A DNA stretch of 64,000 bases from Verminephrobacter eiseniae EF01-2. GTDB lineage: Bacteria > Pseudomonadota > Gammaproteobacteria > Burkholderiales > Burkholderiaceae_C. This document shows positions 52,427 to 61,985 of the stretch, in pieces (position 1 is the first letter of the stretch; every line of letters starts with the position of its first letter). The notes beneath the pieces were generated by a model. That model ran no database searches. It saw nothing but the letters and a program-made list of their open reading frames with translations, and had not been told where the DNA came from. The DNA lies in contig NC_008786.1 in assembly GCF_000015565.1 (NCBI RefSeq), positions 3,038,001 through 3,102,000 on the forward strand, written 5' to 3'. A program made the translations under genes and the position numbers.

Positions 52427-53298
52427 TTTTGATCCTTCCATGCCAGCAGTTCGTTGAATACCAGCGCACCGATCACCAGTGCGCCGCCGGTCAGCACGGC
52501 GGCGCCGGGTTTTTCGCCCGCGCCCAGCCATGCCAGCAAGATGCCGAAGATCACTTCCAGCAAGCTCAGCAGCGCGATCTCGGGCGCCCGGAGCACGCGC
52601 GCGCAACGCACGGCCAGCACGCAGGGGATGGCCAGTTGCGCCAGGCCCAGCAGGGCCAGCAGTCCGATGTCGTGCAGCGAGGCTTGCAGCGGCAGGGCCA
52701 GCGGCAGGGTGGCGCCGACCGACAGCACGGCGCCCACGAGCACGGCGGGCACCAGGTCCACGGCCTGGCCATGGCGCTGCGCGTGCTGCACCAGCGTCCA
52801 GTTGGTGGCCGCAGCCACCGGCACGCACAGCGCCACGATGGTTCCGGCCAGCGGCAGGCCCGTGACCTGCGAGCCATACATCCAGACGATCCCCAGGCCC
52901 GCCACGGCAATCGCCACCCAGGTGCGTGGCGCGATCCGGTGGCCGATGAATGCCCGCGCAAACAAGGCGGTGAGCAGCGGGCCTGCGGCCATCGTCAGCA
53001 GCACGTTGGCCACCGGCATCAGCATGATGGCGAGCATGAAGGCGGTGAACATCACGCACCAGCACAGGCCCGATATCCAGAGCATGCGGCCGGTTTTGTG
53101 CATCGCCGCAAACACCGCCCGCCCCTGCATTGCCGGCAAGATGACCAGCAGCGCCAGCAGCGTGAACAGGCTGCGCCAGAAGGTGACCTCGAAGCTGCGC
53201 GCATGCTCCAGGTGGCGTGTGACCACGCCGGCGGTGGACCACATCAGGGCGGTGGCCACCATCAGCAGCACGGCGCGGGAATGGCTCAGTTCGCGCAT
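52423..53298 (-). CDS. DMT/EamA-family transporter
   Basis: The 291-residue membrane protein has ten hydrophobic segments in two EamA repeats (AVLLMVATALMWSTAGVVTR and ATNWTLVQHAQRHGQAVDLV regions). The family exports amino acids or metabolites. It follows typA by 12 bases and precedes the hydrolase gene, so it may be expressed from the translation operon. The substrate is unknown. Confidence 0.82.
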   Translation of the reverse strand: MRELSHSRAVLLMVATALMWSTAGVVTRHLEHARSFEVTFWRSLFTLLALLVILPAMQGRAVFAAMHKTGRMLWISGLCWCVMFTAFMLAIMLMPVANVLLTMAAGPLLTALFARAFIGHRIAPRTWVAIAVAGLGIVWMYGSQVTGLPLAGTIVALCVPVAAATNWTLVQHAQRHGQAVDLVPAVLVGAVLSVGATLPLALPLQASLHDIGLLALLGLAQLAIPCVLAVRCARVLRAPEIALLSLLEVIFGILLAWLGAGEKPGAAVLTGGALVIGALVFNELLAWKDQK

Positions 53299-53310
53299 CG
53301 GTGCGACGGC

Positions 53311-55134
53311 TCAGGCCCGGCTGGCGCGCTTGCGCTCGGATTCGCGCAGGTGGCGCTTGCGCAGGCGTACGGATTTGGGTGTGATCTCGACGAGTTCGTC
53401 GTCTTCGATGAACTCCACGCCGTACTCCAGCGTCAGGTCGATCGGGGGCGTGATCTTGATCGCGTCTTCCTTGCCGGAGACGCGAAAGTTGGTCAACTGC
53501 TTGGTGCGCGTGGCGTTGACCACCAGGTCGTTGTCGCGGCTGTGGATGCCGACGATCATGCCTTCGTACACCGGGTCGTTGGCGCGCACGAACATGCGGC
53601 CCCGGTCGTCGAGCTTGCCCAGCGCGTAGGTGAATATCTCGCCGTCATCCATCGCGATCAGCACGCCGTTCTTGCGCCCGCCGATCTCGCCCCGGTGCGG
53701 TTCGTAGCCGTCGAAGATGTTCGAGATCAGGCCGGTGCCCCGGGTCAGGTTCAGGAATTCATTGGTAAAGCCGATCAGGCCACGGGCCGGTATGCGGTAT
53801 TCCAGGCGCACCCGGCCGCGGCCGTCGCTGTCCATGTTGACCAGCTCGCCCCGGCGCTCGCCCAGGGCCTGCATCACGCCGCCCTGGTGGGTTTCTTCGA
53901 TGTCGGCCGTGACCAGTTCCATGGGCTCGCAGCGCACGCCGCCGATGTCCTTGTAGACCACGCGGGGCTTGGAGACGGCCAGTTCGTAGCCTTCGCGGCG
54001 CATGTTCTCCAGCAGGATGGTCAGGTGCAGTTCGCCCCGGCCGACCACTTCGAAGACGCCGTCCTCGCCGGTCTCTTTGACGCGCAGCGCCACGTTGTGC
54101 TGTAGTTCCTTTTGCAGCCGGTCCCAGATCTGGCGGCCGGTCACGTACTTGCCTTCGCGGCCGGCCAGCGGGCTGGTGTTGACGCAAAAGTTCATGATCA
54201 GCGTGGGCTCGTCGACCTCGAGCATCGGCAGCGGGGCCGGGTTGGCGCTGTCGGTCACGGTCACGCCGATGCCGATGTCGGCAATGCCGTTGATCAGCAC
54301 GATGCTGCCCGGGCCGGCCTGCGTGACCTGCACGCGGTCCAGGCCCTGGAAGGTCAGCACCTGGTTGATGCGGCCCTTGCCGGATTGGCCCTCGGGGCCT
54401 TGCATCACCTGCACCTCCATGCCGGGGCGGATCGTTCCCTGGCTGATGCGCCCGACGCCGATGCGCCCGACGAAGCTCGAAAAATCGAGCGCCGAAATTT
54501 GCAGTTGCAGCGGCGCCGCCGGATCCCCGGCCTGCGCCGGCACATGCCGCAGCACGGTGTCGAACAGCGCCGACATGTCGGGCCCCCACTGCTCGCCGGG
54601 CGCGCCTTCTTCGAGCGCGGCCCAGCCGTTGATGCCCGAGGCGTAGACCACCGGAAAGTCGAGTTGCTCGTCGGTCGCGCCGAGCTTGTCGAACAGGTCG
54701 AACGCGGCGTTGACCACCTTGTCGGGGTTGGCGCCGGGTTTGTCCACCTTGTTGACCACCACGATCGGCTTGAGCCCCAGCGCCAAGGCTTTCTTGGTCA
54801 CGAAGCGGGTCTGGGGCATGGGGCCTTCCTGGGCGTCGATCAGCAGCAGCACGCCGTCGACCATCGATAGCGCCCGCTCGACTTCGCCGCCGAAGTCTGC
54901 GTGGCCCGGGGTGTCGACGATGTTGATATGCGTGCCGCGCCAGCTCACGGCGCAGTTCTTGGCCAGGATGGTGATGCCGCGCTCGCGTTCGATGGCGTTG
55001 TTGTCCATCACGGTGTCGACGATTTTTTCGTGCTCGGCAAAGGTGCCGGACTGGCGCAGCAACTGATCGACCATGGTGGTTTTGCCATGGTCGACATGGG
55101 CGATGATGGCGATGTTGCGGATGGGTGTGGTCAT
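53311..55134 (-). CDS. typA: Ribosome-associated GTPase TypA/BipA
   Basis: TypA is a translational GTPase of the EF-G family that binds the ribosome and aids 50S assembly under stress. The 607-residue protein has G1 AHVDHGKTTMVDQLLRQSG, switch I IERERGITILAKNCAV, G3 DTPGHADFGGEVERALSM, G4 VVNKVDKPGA and the C-terminal SRDNDLVVNATRTKQLTNFR specific to the family. ATG 55134 overlaps truB's stop by four bases, so the two are coupled. The open frame upstream is truB-antisense coding noise. Confidence 0.95.
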   Translation of the reverse strand: MTTPIRNIAIIAHVDHGKTTMVDQLLRQSGTFAEHEKIVDTVMDNNAIERERGITILAKNCAVSWRGTHINIVDTPGHADFGGEVERALSMVDGVLLLIDAQEGPMPQTRFVTKKALALGLKPIVVVNKVDKPGANPDKVVNAAFDLFDKLGATDEQLDFPVVYASGINGWAALEEGAPGEQWGPDMSALFDTVLRHVPAQAGDPAAPLQLQISALDFSSFVGRIGVGRISQGTIRPGMEVQVMQGPEGQSGKGRINQVLTFQGLDRVQVTQAGPGSIVLINGIADIGIGVTVTDSANPAPLPMLEVDEPTLIMNFCVNTSPLAGREGKYVTGRQIWDRLQKELQHNVALRVKETGEDGVFEVVGRGELHLTILLENMRREGYELAVSKPRVVYKDIGGVRCEPMELVTADIEETHQGGVMQALGERRGELVNMDSDGRGRVRLEYRIPARGLIGFTNEFLNLTRGTGLISNIFDGYEPHRGEIGGRKNGVLIAMDDGEIFTYALGKLDDRGRMFVRANDPVYEGMIVGIHSRDNDLVVNATRTKQLTNFRVSGKEDAIKITPPIDLTLEYGVEFIEDDELVEITPKSVRLRKRHLRESERKRASRA

Positions 55135-56126
55135 GTTTCTTCCAATATGCCGCAGTCCTGTCGCTGCGGCTGGCTTGCCAGGATTTGGGCGATTTCCAGC
55201 GCACTGAGCAATCTGTCGGGCAGCAAACAGCCGCCCGCGATATGGCCCACCCCCAGCAATGCCGGCGGATCGGCGCCAAACACGGCCACGGCCGGGGCGT
55301 CGGGCCAGGCCCCACGGCGCGGCAGGCCGGACAGAAAGCGCGCTGCATTGTCGCTGTCGAGCGTGACGCGCAGATGCCGGGTCAGCAGCGATTGCGGCGG
55401 TTGCAGGCAGGCCAGGCGCTCGGCTTCGGGCAGGGCTTGGAGCCGCTCCAGGCTGATGCAGCGCTCGATCCCGATGCCGCCGCTGTCGGTGCGGCGCAGC
55501 GCGCTCAGGTGCGCCCCGCAGCCCAGCGCGGCGCCGATGTCCTCGGCCAGCGTGCGGATGTAGCAGCCTTTGCTGCAGGTCACTGCGATCTTGATGGCTG
55601 TCTGCGCAGGAGCGTGCTGCACCAGCGATAGTTCGAGCGCATGGATGACGACGGCGCGCGCGGCGCGCTCGAGCGCAATGCCTGCGCGCGCGTAGGTGTA
55701 CAGCGCCCGGCCATCCTTTTTCAGCGCGCTGTGCATCGGCGGCAACTGGCTGATCGGGCCGGTGAACTGCCGCTGCACGGCCGACAAGCGCTCCGGCGCC
55801 AGTTGCGCCGGGTCGACGGCGCAGCGTTGCAGCACCGCGCCCTCGGCGTCGCCGGTGCTCGTGGTCACGCCCGGCAGCGCGATGGCTTCGTAGGTCTTGG
55901 GGGCATCGAGCTGTAGTTGGCTGAATTTGGTGGCCGCGCCAAAGCACAGCGGCAGCACGCCGGTGGCCAAGGGGTCGAGCGTGCCGGTATGGCCGGCTTT
56001 TTCCGCGCGCAGCAGCCATTTGGCTTTTTGCAGGGCCTGGTTGCTCGACAGGGCGAGCGGTTTGTCGAGCAGCAGCACCCCATGCACGGGGCGCCGCTGC
56101 ACCCGGGTGCGGGACGCTGGCGGCAT
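55131..56126 (-). CDS. truB: tRNA pseudouridine-55 synthase
   Basis: TruB makes pseudouridine 55 in the T-arm of tRNAs. The 331-residue enzyme has GVLLLDKPLALSSNQALQKA, the catalytic aspartate in AGHTGTLDPLATGVLPLCFG and SALRRTDSGGI in the C-terminal part. ATG 56126 follows rbfA by two bases. Part of the rimP-nusA-infB-rbfA-truB operon. Confidence 0.94.
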   Translation of the reverse strand: MPPASRTRVQRRPVHGVLLLDKPLALSSNQALQKAKWLLRAEKAGHTGTLDPLATGVLPLCFGAATKFSQLQLDAPKTYEAIALPGVTTSTGDAEGAVLQRCAVDPAQLAPERLSAVQRQFTGPISQLPPMHSALKKDGRALYTYARAGIALERAARAVVIHALELSLVQHAPAQTAIKIAVTCSKGCYIRTLAEDIGAALGCGAHLSALRRTDSGGIGIERCISLERLQALPEAERLACLQPPQSLLTRHLRVTLDSDNAARFLSGLPRRGAWPDAPAVAVFGADPPALLGVGHIAGGCLLPDRLLSALEIAQILASQPQRQDCGILEET

Positions 56127-56128
56127 GG

Positions 56129-56491
56129 CTAATCCTCTTTGGCGCGCGTGGAGACCGCCTTGGCAATCAGCGCGTTCATGTCGGCCGCGCGCTCGCAACT
56201 GCGGTCGAAGACGAAGTGCAGCGTGGGCACGGTGTGGATTTGCAGCCGTTTGAACAGGCCGTTGCGCAAAAAGCCCGCCGCCTGATCGAGCGCCGCCTGC
56301 GTTTGCTCCGGCGTGCCAGTGAGCAGGCTGAAGAACACCTTGGCGTGGGCGTAGTCCGGGCTGATCTCCACGCCTTGCAGCGTGACCAGGCCCAGGCGCG
56401 GGTCTTTCAGGCGCGCCAGCAACTGCGTCAGATCGCGCTGTATCTGGTCGGCCACCTTGAAGGCCCGGTGCGAGGGTTTTTTGCCAGCCAT
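56129..56491 (-). CDS. rbfA: Ribosome-binding factor A
   Basis: A 120-residue KH-fold protein that helps late 30S maturation. It has [40 protein letters not shown] and [20 protein letters not shown], and is full length. It lies three bases after infB. Confidence 0.93.
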   Translation of the reverse strand: MAGKKPSHRAFKVADQIQRDLTQLLARLKDPRLGLVTLQGVEISPDYAHAKVFFSLLTGTPEQTQAALDQAAGFLRNGLFKRLQIHTVPTLHFVFDRSCERAADMNALIAKAVSTRAKED

Positions 56492-56494
56492 TGC

Positions 56495-59467
56495 TTACAG
56501 CGTCCGCGCGATTTGCTTGATGTCGAAGAATTCGAGCTGATCGCCTTCCAGGATGTCGCTGTAGTTCTTGAGCTTGATGCCGCACTCGAAGCCTTCCTTG
56601 ACTTCCCGGACATCGTCCTTGAGGCGCTTGATCGAGTCGACTTCGCCGGTATGCACCACCACGTTCGCGCGCAGCAGGCGGAACCTGGCGTTGCGATGCA
56701 CCATGCCGGAGGTGATGTAGGAGCCGGCCACGGTGCCGATCTTCGATGCCGTGAACACCGTGCGGATCTCGGCCGTGCCGATGATCTCCTCGCGCTGCTC
56801 GGGCGCCAACATGCCGGACATCGCCACGCGCAATTCATCGACCGCGTCGTAGATGATGCTGTAGTAGTGCAGGGCCACGCCATTGCCTTCGGCCAGCTTG
56901 CGGGCGCCAGCATCGGCGCGCACGTTGAAGCCGATCACGACGGCCTTGGAGGCGATCGCCAGGTTGATGTCGGACTCGCTGATCGCGCCCACGGCGGCGT
57001 ACACCAGTTGCACCTTGACCTCGTCGGTCGAGAGCTTGAGCAGCGACTGGGCCAGCGCTTCCTGCGAGCCTTGCACATCGGCCTTGACGATGATCGGCAG
57101 CATCTTGACCTCGCCGGCCGTCATGTCGGCAAACACATGTTCGAGCTTGGCCGCCTGCTGCTTGGCCAGTTTGGTGTTGCGGAACCGCCCGGCGCGGTAG
57201 GTGGCGATTTCACGCGCCCGGCGCTCGTCGGTCAGCACCATGAATTCATCGCCGGCCTGCGGCACCTCGGTCAGCCCCTGGATTTCGACCGGGATCGACG
57301 GGCCGGCCGTCTTGGCCGGGCGGCCGTTTTCGTCGAGCATGGCGCGCACGCGGCCGAAGGTCTGGCCGGCCAGCACCACATCGCCGACCTTGAGCGTGCC
57401 GGACTGCACCAGCACGGTGGCCACCGGGCCGCGGCCCTTGTCGAGCTGGGCCTCGATCACCAGGCCCTTGGCCAGCGCATCGACCGGCGCCTTCAGTTCC
57501 ATCACGTCGGCCTGCAGCAGCACATGCTCGAGCAATGCGTCTATGCCCTGGCCGGTTTTGGACGACACCGCGACAAAGGGCGAATCGCCGCCGTAATCCT
57601 CGGGCACCACCTGCTCGCCGATCAGTTCCTGTTTGACGCGGTCCAGGTTGGCGTCGGGCTTGTCGGCCTTGGTGATGGCGACGACGATGGGCACGCCGGC
57701 GGCCTTGGCATGTTTGATGGCTTCCCGGGTCTGGGGCATCACGCCATCGTCGGCGGCCACCACCAGGATCACGATGTCGGTGGCCTGGGCGCCACGGGCG
57801 CGCATGGCGGTGAAGGCTTCGTGGCCGGGGGTGTCCAGGAACGAGACCATGCCGCGCGGCGTTTGCACATGGTAGGCGCCAATGTGTTGCGTGATGCCGC
57901 CGGCTTCGCTGGCGGCCACCTTGGCGCGGCGGATGTAGTCCAGCAGCGAGGTCTTGCCGTGATCGACGTGGCCCATCACCGTCACCACCGGGGCGCGCGG
58001 CAGCACCTCGATGCTTTGCTGCGCGACATCATCGTCGGCGAAGGCTTCGGGGTCGTCGAGCGCCGCCACCACCGCCTTGTGGCCGAGTTCCTCGACCACG
58101 ATCATCGCCGTGTCCTGGTCCAGCGGCTGGTTGATGGTGACCATCTGGCCCATCTTCATCAGCGCCTTGATGACCTCCGAGGCCTTGATCGACATCTTGT
58201 GCGCCACCTCGGCCACGGTGATGGTTTCGGGCACATGCACTTCGATGATGCGCGTCTCCGCCGGCGCTGCCTGCAGATGCTCGTCGCGCTGATCGCGGCT
58301 GTCGCCACGGCGCCCGCGCGGGCCGCCGCGCCAGTTGTTGCGCCCGACGCCGCCGCTGCTGTCGCCACGGGTCTTGATTTCCTTCTTTTTCGCCGGGTCA
58401 CCGGCCCAGCTCGAGGACAGCTTGGCCGACTTGACTTCCTTGCCTGCGCCCGGCGCGCCGGCCGCAGCGCCGGCGCGTGCGGCCCCGGCAGCCGTGCGCG
58501 TGGCCCCGACGGCGGGCTTGTGCAGCGTGCCTTTTTTGGCATCGCCTGCGGCGGCAGCGGGCTTGGGCACGGGCTTGGGCGGCGGCTCGGGTTTTTTCGC
58601 GACCATGACCGCCTTCTTGGGCGTGGCCAGCATCGAGCGGATGGCGGCCGCTTCGGCCTCGGCCTTGCGGCGGCGGGCGTCCAGATCGGCGGCGCGGGCC
58701 GCTTCTTCGTCCGAGCGGGCCTTCGATTCGGCCGCCGCCTTCGCGCGCGCCTGCAACTGGGCCGCGTTGCGCGCAGTGGCCTCGGCCGCCTGCTCGCGGG
58801 TCGCCACTTGCTTGACGGCCGAGGCCGCCGCTTTCTTTTCGGCCTCTTGGGCGGCGTAGGCGGCGGCGCGCTCTTCGGCTTCGCGCTCGCGCTTTTCCCG
58901 CGCCTCGCGTGCGGCACGCTTGGCGGCCAGTTCGGCCTCCTGGCGGCGAATCAGTTCGGCCTGGTGGCGTGCTTGCTCCTCACGCCGGGCCAGTTCCTGG
59001 TCCTCGCTGGACAGGGCCGGCGCGGCGCCGTCCGCTGCCGGCGCAGCATCGGCCTGCGCCTGTTCGGCGGGCGCCTCTGGCACGTCGTGCTGCGCGGCAG
59101 GCGCCGGATGCTCCGGCTCGGCGAATGCGGCAGAACCCGCGCCGTCGGCCGCGCCCTCCTGGGCATCGTCGCGCTTGACGAAGGTGCGCTTTTTGCGCAC
59201 CTCCACCTGTATCGTGCGCGCCTTGCCGGTGGCGTCGGCCTGCTTGATCTCGCTGGTGGACTTTTTGACCAGCGTGATCTTTTTGCGGTCGACGGAGGTC
59301 GTGCCATGGCTGGCTTGCAGGTAGGCGAGCAGCCTTTGCTTGTCCGATTCGGTCAACGCATCGGAGAGGGCGGCCTTGCCCACGCCCGCTGCCTTGAGTT
59401 GATCGAGCAGGGTTGCAGGCGATTTTTTGAGTTCGGTGGCGAACTCGGCGACGGTATTGCTGGACAT
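56495..59467 (-). CDS. infB: Translation initiation factor IF-2
   Basis: IF-2 brings initiator tRNA to the 30S subunit. The 990-residue protein has the N-terminal IF2_N module ([20 protein letters not shown]), a long alanine/lysine/glutamate-rich linker (about residues 80-400, with [20 protein letters not shown]), a second IF2_N module ([19 protein letters not shown]), the GTPase with [40 protein letters not shown] and [12 protein letters not shown], then domains II-IV. ATG 59467 is the family start; the frame upstream to 59512 lacks similarity. It follows nusA by 23 bases. Confidence 0.96.
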   Translation of the reverse strand: MSSNTVAEFATELKKSPATLLDQLKAAGVGKAALSDALTESDKQRLLAYLQASHGTTSVDRKKITLVKKSTSEIKQADATGKARTIQVEVRKKRTFVKRDDAQEGAADGAGSAAFAEPEHPAPAAQHDVPEAPAEQAQADAAPAADGAAPALSSEDQELARREEQARHQAELIRRQEAELAAKRAAREAREKREREAEERAAAYAAQEAEKKAAASAVKQVATREQAAEATARNAAQLQARAKAAAESKARSDEEAARAADLDARRRKAEAEAAAIRSMLATPKKAVMVAKKPEPPPKPVPKPAAAAGDAKKGTLHKPAVGATRTAAGAARAGAAAGAPGAGKEVKSAKLSSSWAGDPAKKKEIKTRGDSSGGVGRNNWRGGPRGRRGDSRDQRDEHLQAAPAETRIIEVHVPETITVAEVAHKMSIKASEVIKALMKMGQMVTINQPLDQDTAMIVVEELGHKAVVAALDDPEAFADDDVAQQSIEVLPRAPVVTVMGHVDHGKTSLLDYIRRAKVAASEAGGITQHIGAYHVQTPRGMVSFLDTPGHEAFTAMRARGAQATDIVILVVAADDGVMPQTREAIKHAKAAGVPIVVAITKADKPDANLDRVKQELIGEQVVPEDYGGDSPFVAVSSKTGQGIDALLEHVLLQADVMELKAPVDALAKGLVIEAQLDKGRGPVATVLVQSGTLKVGDVVLAGQTFGRVRAMLDENGRPAKTAGPSIPVEIQGLTEVPQAGDEFMVLTDERRAREIATYRAGRFRNTKLAKQQAAKLEHVFADMTAGEVKMLPIIVKADVQGSQEALAQSLLKLSTDEVKVQLVYAAVGAISESDINLAIASKAVVIGFNVRADAGARKLAEGNGVALHYYSIIYDAVDELRVAMSGMLAPEQREEIIGTAEIRTVFTASKIGTVAGSYITSGMVHRNARFRLLRANVVVHTGEVDSIKRLKDDVREVKEGFECGIKLKNYSDILEGDQLEFFDIKQIARTL

Positions 59468-59490
59468 ATTGGGTTCGGCCTCCCTGGCCT

Positions 59491-60975
59491 TTACGCTTGC
59501 CCCGCGAACCAATGTTCGCGCGCCTTCATGATCAAGGCTTTGGCTTCCTCTTCGGACTGTCCGGTCAGGTCGGTCAGTTCATCGATGGCCAGATCGGCCA
59601 GATCGTCACGGGTATGCACCCCGCCCTTGGCCAATTGGGCGATCAGCGCCGGGGACAGGCCGCCGAGGTCGCGCAGGTCCTGGGAGACCTCCTCGACGCT
59701 TTCCTCGCGGGCGATTTCCATCGTCAGCAGCGCATCCTTGGCCCGGGCGCGCAGTTCGTTGACGGTGTCTTCGTCGAAGCTGTCGATCTCCAGCATTTCC
59801 TGCAACGGCACATAGGCCACTTCTTCCAGGCTGTTGAAACCCTCGGCGATCAGGATGTCGGCGATTTCCTCGTCGACATCGAGCTTTTCCATGAACAGCC
59901 GGCGCGCCGTGTCGCTCTCTTTGGCCTGCTTTTGCGCCGACTCGGCGGCGTCCATGATGTTGATCTTCCAGCCCGTCAGATCGGCGGCCAGGCGCACGTT
60001 CTGGCCGCCGCGGCCAATGGCGATGGCCAGGTTCTCCTCGTCGACCACCACGTCCATCGCGTGCTTTTCTTCATCGACCACGATGGAGGACACATTCGCC
60101 GGCGCCAGCGCGCCGATCACGAACTGGGCCGGGTCTTCAGACCACAGCACGATGTCGACACGCTCGCCGGCGAGCTCGTTGGTCACGGCGTTCACGCGCG
60201 TGCCGCGCACGCCGACGCAGGTGCCGATCGGATCGACCCGCTTGTCGTGCGAGAGCACGGCGATCTTGGCGCGCGAGCCGGGGTCGCGCGCGCAGCTTTT
60301 GATCTCCAGCAGGCTTTGTTCGATCTCGGGCACTTCCTGGCGGAACAGTTCGATCATGAATTCCGGGGCCGAGCGCGACAAAATGATGGGCGCGCCGCGC
60401 AGGCTCAGGTCGACCTCCATGATCATCGCGCGCACACGGTCGCCGCTGCGCAGGTTTTCCTTCGGAATCAACTCGCTGCGGCGCAGGCGCCCTTCGACGC
60501 GGCCGGACTCGACGATGATGTCGCCCTTGTCCATGCGCTTGACGGTGCCGGTGAAGATCTTCTCGCCGCGCGACATGAAGTCGTTGAGCAGCATTTCGCG
60601 CTCGGCGTCGCGGATTTTCTGCAAGATCACCTGCTTGGCCGCCATCGCGCCAATCCGGCCTATCGGCACGGAATCGACGGTTTCTTCGATGTACTCGCCG
60701 ACTTCGATGTCGGCGATGCGCTCCTTGGCATCCATCAGCAGTTCTTCGGCGTCGGGGTTTTGCAGTCCCGCCTCGTCGGGCACCACCAGCCAGCGGCGGA
60801 ACGTCTCATGGCCGCCGCTTTTGCGATCCACGGCCACGCGAATGTCCACCTCGCCCTGGTAGAGCTTCTTGGTCGCCTGGGCCAAGGCCGACTCCACGGC
60901 GTCCAGCACCACATCGCGCTCGACATTCTTTTCGCGCGAAATGGCATCGATCAACATCAACAATTCGAGACTCAT
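59491..60975 (-). CDS. nusA: Transcription termination/antitermination protein NusA
   Basis: The 494-residue protein has the N-terminal polymerase-binding domain ([20 protein letters not shown]), the S1 domain ([20 protein letters not shown]), two KH domains ([40 protein letters not shown]) and two C-terminal acidic repeats ([40 protein letters not shown]). NusA regulates pausing, termination and rRNA antitermination. It follows rimP by about 73 bases. Confidence 0.96.
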   Translation of the reverse strand: MSLELLMLIDAISREKNVERDVVLDAVESALAQATKKLYQGEVDIRVAVDRKSGGHETFRRWLVVPDEAGLQNPDAEELLMDAKERIADIEVGEYIEETVDSVPIGRIGAMAAKQVILQKIRDAEREMLLNDFMSRGEKIFTGTVKRMDKGDIIVESGRVEGRLRRSELIPKENLRSGDRVRAMIMEVDLSLRGAPIILSRSAPEFMIELFRQEVPEIEQSLLEIKSCARDPGSRAKIAVLSHDKRVDPIGTCVGVRGTRVNAVTNELAGERVDIVLWSEDPAQFVIGALAPANVSSIVVDEEKHAMDVVVDEENLAIAIGRGGQNVRLAADLTGWKINIMDAAESAQKQAKESDTARRLFMEKLDVDEEIADILIAEGFNSLEEVAYVPLQEMLEIDSFDEDTVNELRARAKDALLTMEIAREESVEEVSQDLRDLGGLSPALIAQLAKGGVHTRDDLADLAIDELTDLTGQSEEEAKALIMKAREHWFAGQA

Positions 60976-61048
60976 GCGACGACTCTCCTGGTTCAACCAT
61001 CCGAAGGCCGGTGCCGCGCCGTGCAACGCGGCACCACCCCACTCACAT

Positions 61049-61786
61049 TCAACCCGCCGGCGCTGCCCCGGCCTTGCCTGTGCGCCCCTTGAAATCGACG
61101 ATGGGCGCCAGACGCATATCCCGTACCTCATCGAGGCTGAAGCCCAGCGCCTGCAACGGCGCGGGCAAGCGCTTCTTGCCGACCCTCTGGCCGGGCTTGG
61201 GCGGCGGCGCGTCGCTCCAGACGATCTGCCAGCCCCCCGAGGCCGTCCGCTCCAGCGTGCCGCGAAACTTCTTGCGGGTGGCGCCCACCTTTCCCGCTGC
61301 GGCGCCGCCGATCGGCGCCTTCAGCGTGATGTCGATGACCGAACCGGCAAAGCGCAGCAAGTCCTGCTCGCCGCGCAACGGCCGATCGATGCCGGGCGAC
61401 GCAACCTCCAGGCGCTGGTACTGCACGCCGTCGACCTCCAGCGCAAACTGCAACTGGCGCGTGACCTTCTCGCAGTCTTCGAGCGTCACGGACTGCGCCG
61501 GGGTCGACACCGCGCCGTTCGGCGCGGTTTCCAATGCCGTCGCGCCGCTCGGAACGGTTTCCAATGCCGTCGCGCCGTCCGGCGCGGTGTCCAATGTCCC
61601 CGCGCCGGACGGTGCCGGCTCCAATGCCAGCGCGCCGTCCGGCGCCGGCTCCGCTGCCGCGCCATTGGGCGCAGGCCAAGGCAAATCGATGGTGACGCGC
61701 AACAGGCCGCCGGCAGAGCGCTCGATCTCCACCAACGCATAGCCCAGTCCCGTCACTATGGGTTCAACGATTTGCTGCAAAGCCAC
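61049..61786 (-). CDS. rimP: Ribosome maturation factor RimP with a tandem-repeat insertion
   Basis: RimP assists 30S maturation. The GTG start (61786) gives [20 protein letters not shown], the family N-terminus; core segments [37 protein letters not shown] and [20 protein letters not shown] are intact. At 245 residues it is longer than usual (about 150-200) because of five 10-residue repeats between the N-terminal strand region and the EDCEKV helix ([18 protein letters not shown] and related units). It is first in the translation operon; a terminator lies upstream at 61884-61917. Confidence 0.92.
   Translation of the reverse strand: MALQQIVEPIVTGLGYALVEIERSAGGLLRVTIDLPWPAPNGAAAEPAPDGALALEPAPSGAGTLDTAPDGATALETVPSGATALETAPNGAVSTPAQSVTLEDCEKVTRQLQFALEVDGVQYQRLEVASPGIDRPLRGEQDLLRFAGSVIDITLKAPIGGAAAGKVGATRKKFRGTLERTASGGWQIVWSDAPPPKPGQRVGKKRLPAPLQALGFSLDEVRDMRLAPIVDFKGRTGKAGAAPAG
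61512..61661 (-). repeat. In-frame 30-bp tandem repeat inside rimP (five units)
   Basis: Units beginning GCGCCGTTCGGCGCGG, GCGCCGCTCGGAACGG, GCGCCGTCCGGCGCGG, GCGCCGGACGGTGCCG and GCGCCGTCCGGCGCCG follow each other at an exact 30-bp period, each with a variant of TTTCCAATGCCGTC. The period keeps the reading frame. Confidence 0.9.
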
Positions 61787-61883
61787 GATGCCACTTGTCC
61801 AGTTCAATCCCGCAACGACGAAAAACCCGATAACCCCCGGGGGACTCCTCCCCGACAGCTTCGAGTTCCAAAAGCATTCGACC

Positions 61884-61917
61884 AAAAAAAACGGGCGGTG
61901 GTGCTGTACCCGCCCGG
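61884..61917 (-). terminator. Intrinsic terminator between the CoA ligase gene and rimP
   Basis: On the minus strand a GC-rich stem (CGGGCGG / CCGCCCG) is followed by eight T residues (plus-strand A run 61884-61891). It ends the ligase transcript 70-100 bases after its stop at 61986, ahead of rimP. The gap 61787-61883 must hold the rimP promoter; it also contains a CCCCCGGGGG palindrome. Confidence 0.75.
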
Positions 61918-61985
61918 CTGGTCGTGAGAGGCCCATTGTAGCGGCTAAAGCCTGGGCGTAAAGTACTGATTTTGCAAAGACGCGC

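Noticed and set aside
56216..59815. A 1199-residue open frame antisense to infB, and another of about 530 residues antisense to nusA (59497-61092)
   Set aside because: They mirror the high-GC third-position bias of the real genes and lack any family similarity or ribosome binding site.
61800..61883. A leader peptide or tRNA before rimP
   Set aside because: The stretch has an open frame and GC palindromes, but no tRNA fold and no recognisable leader.
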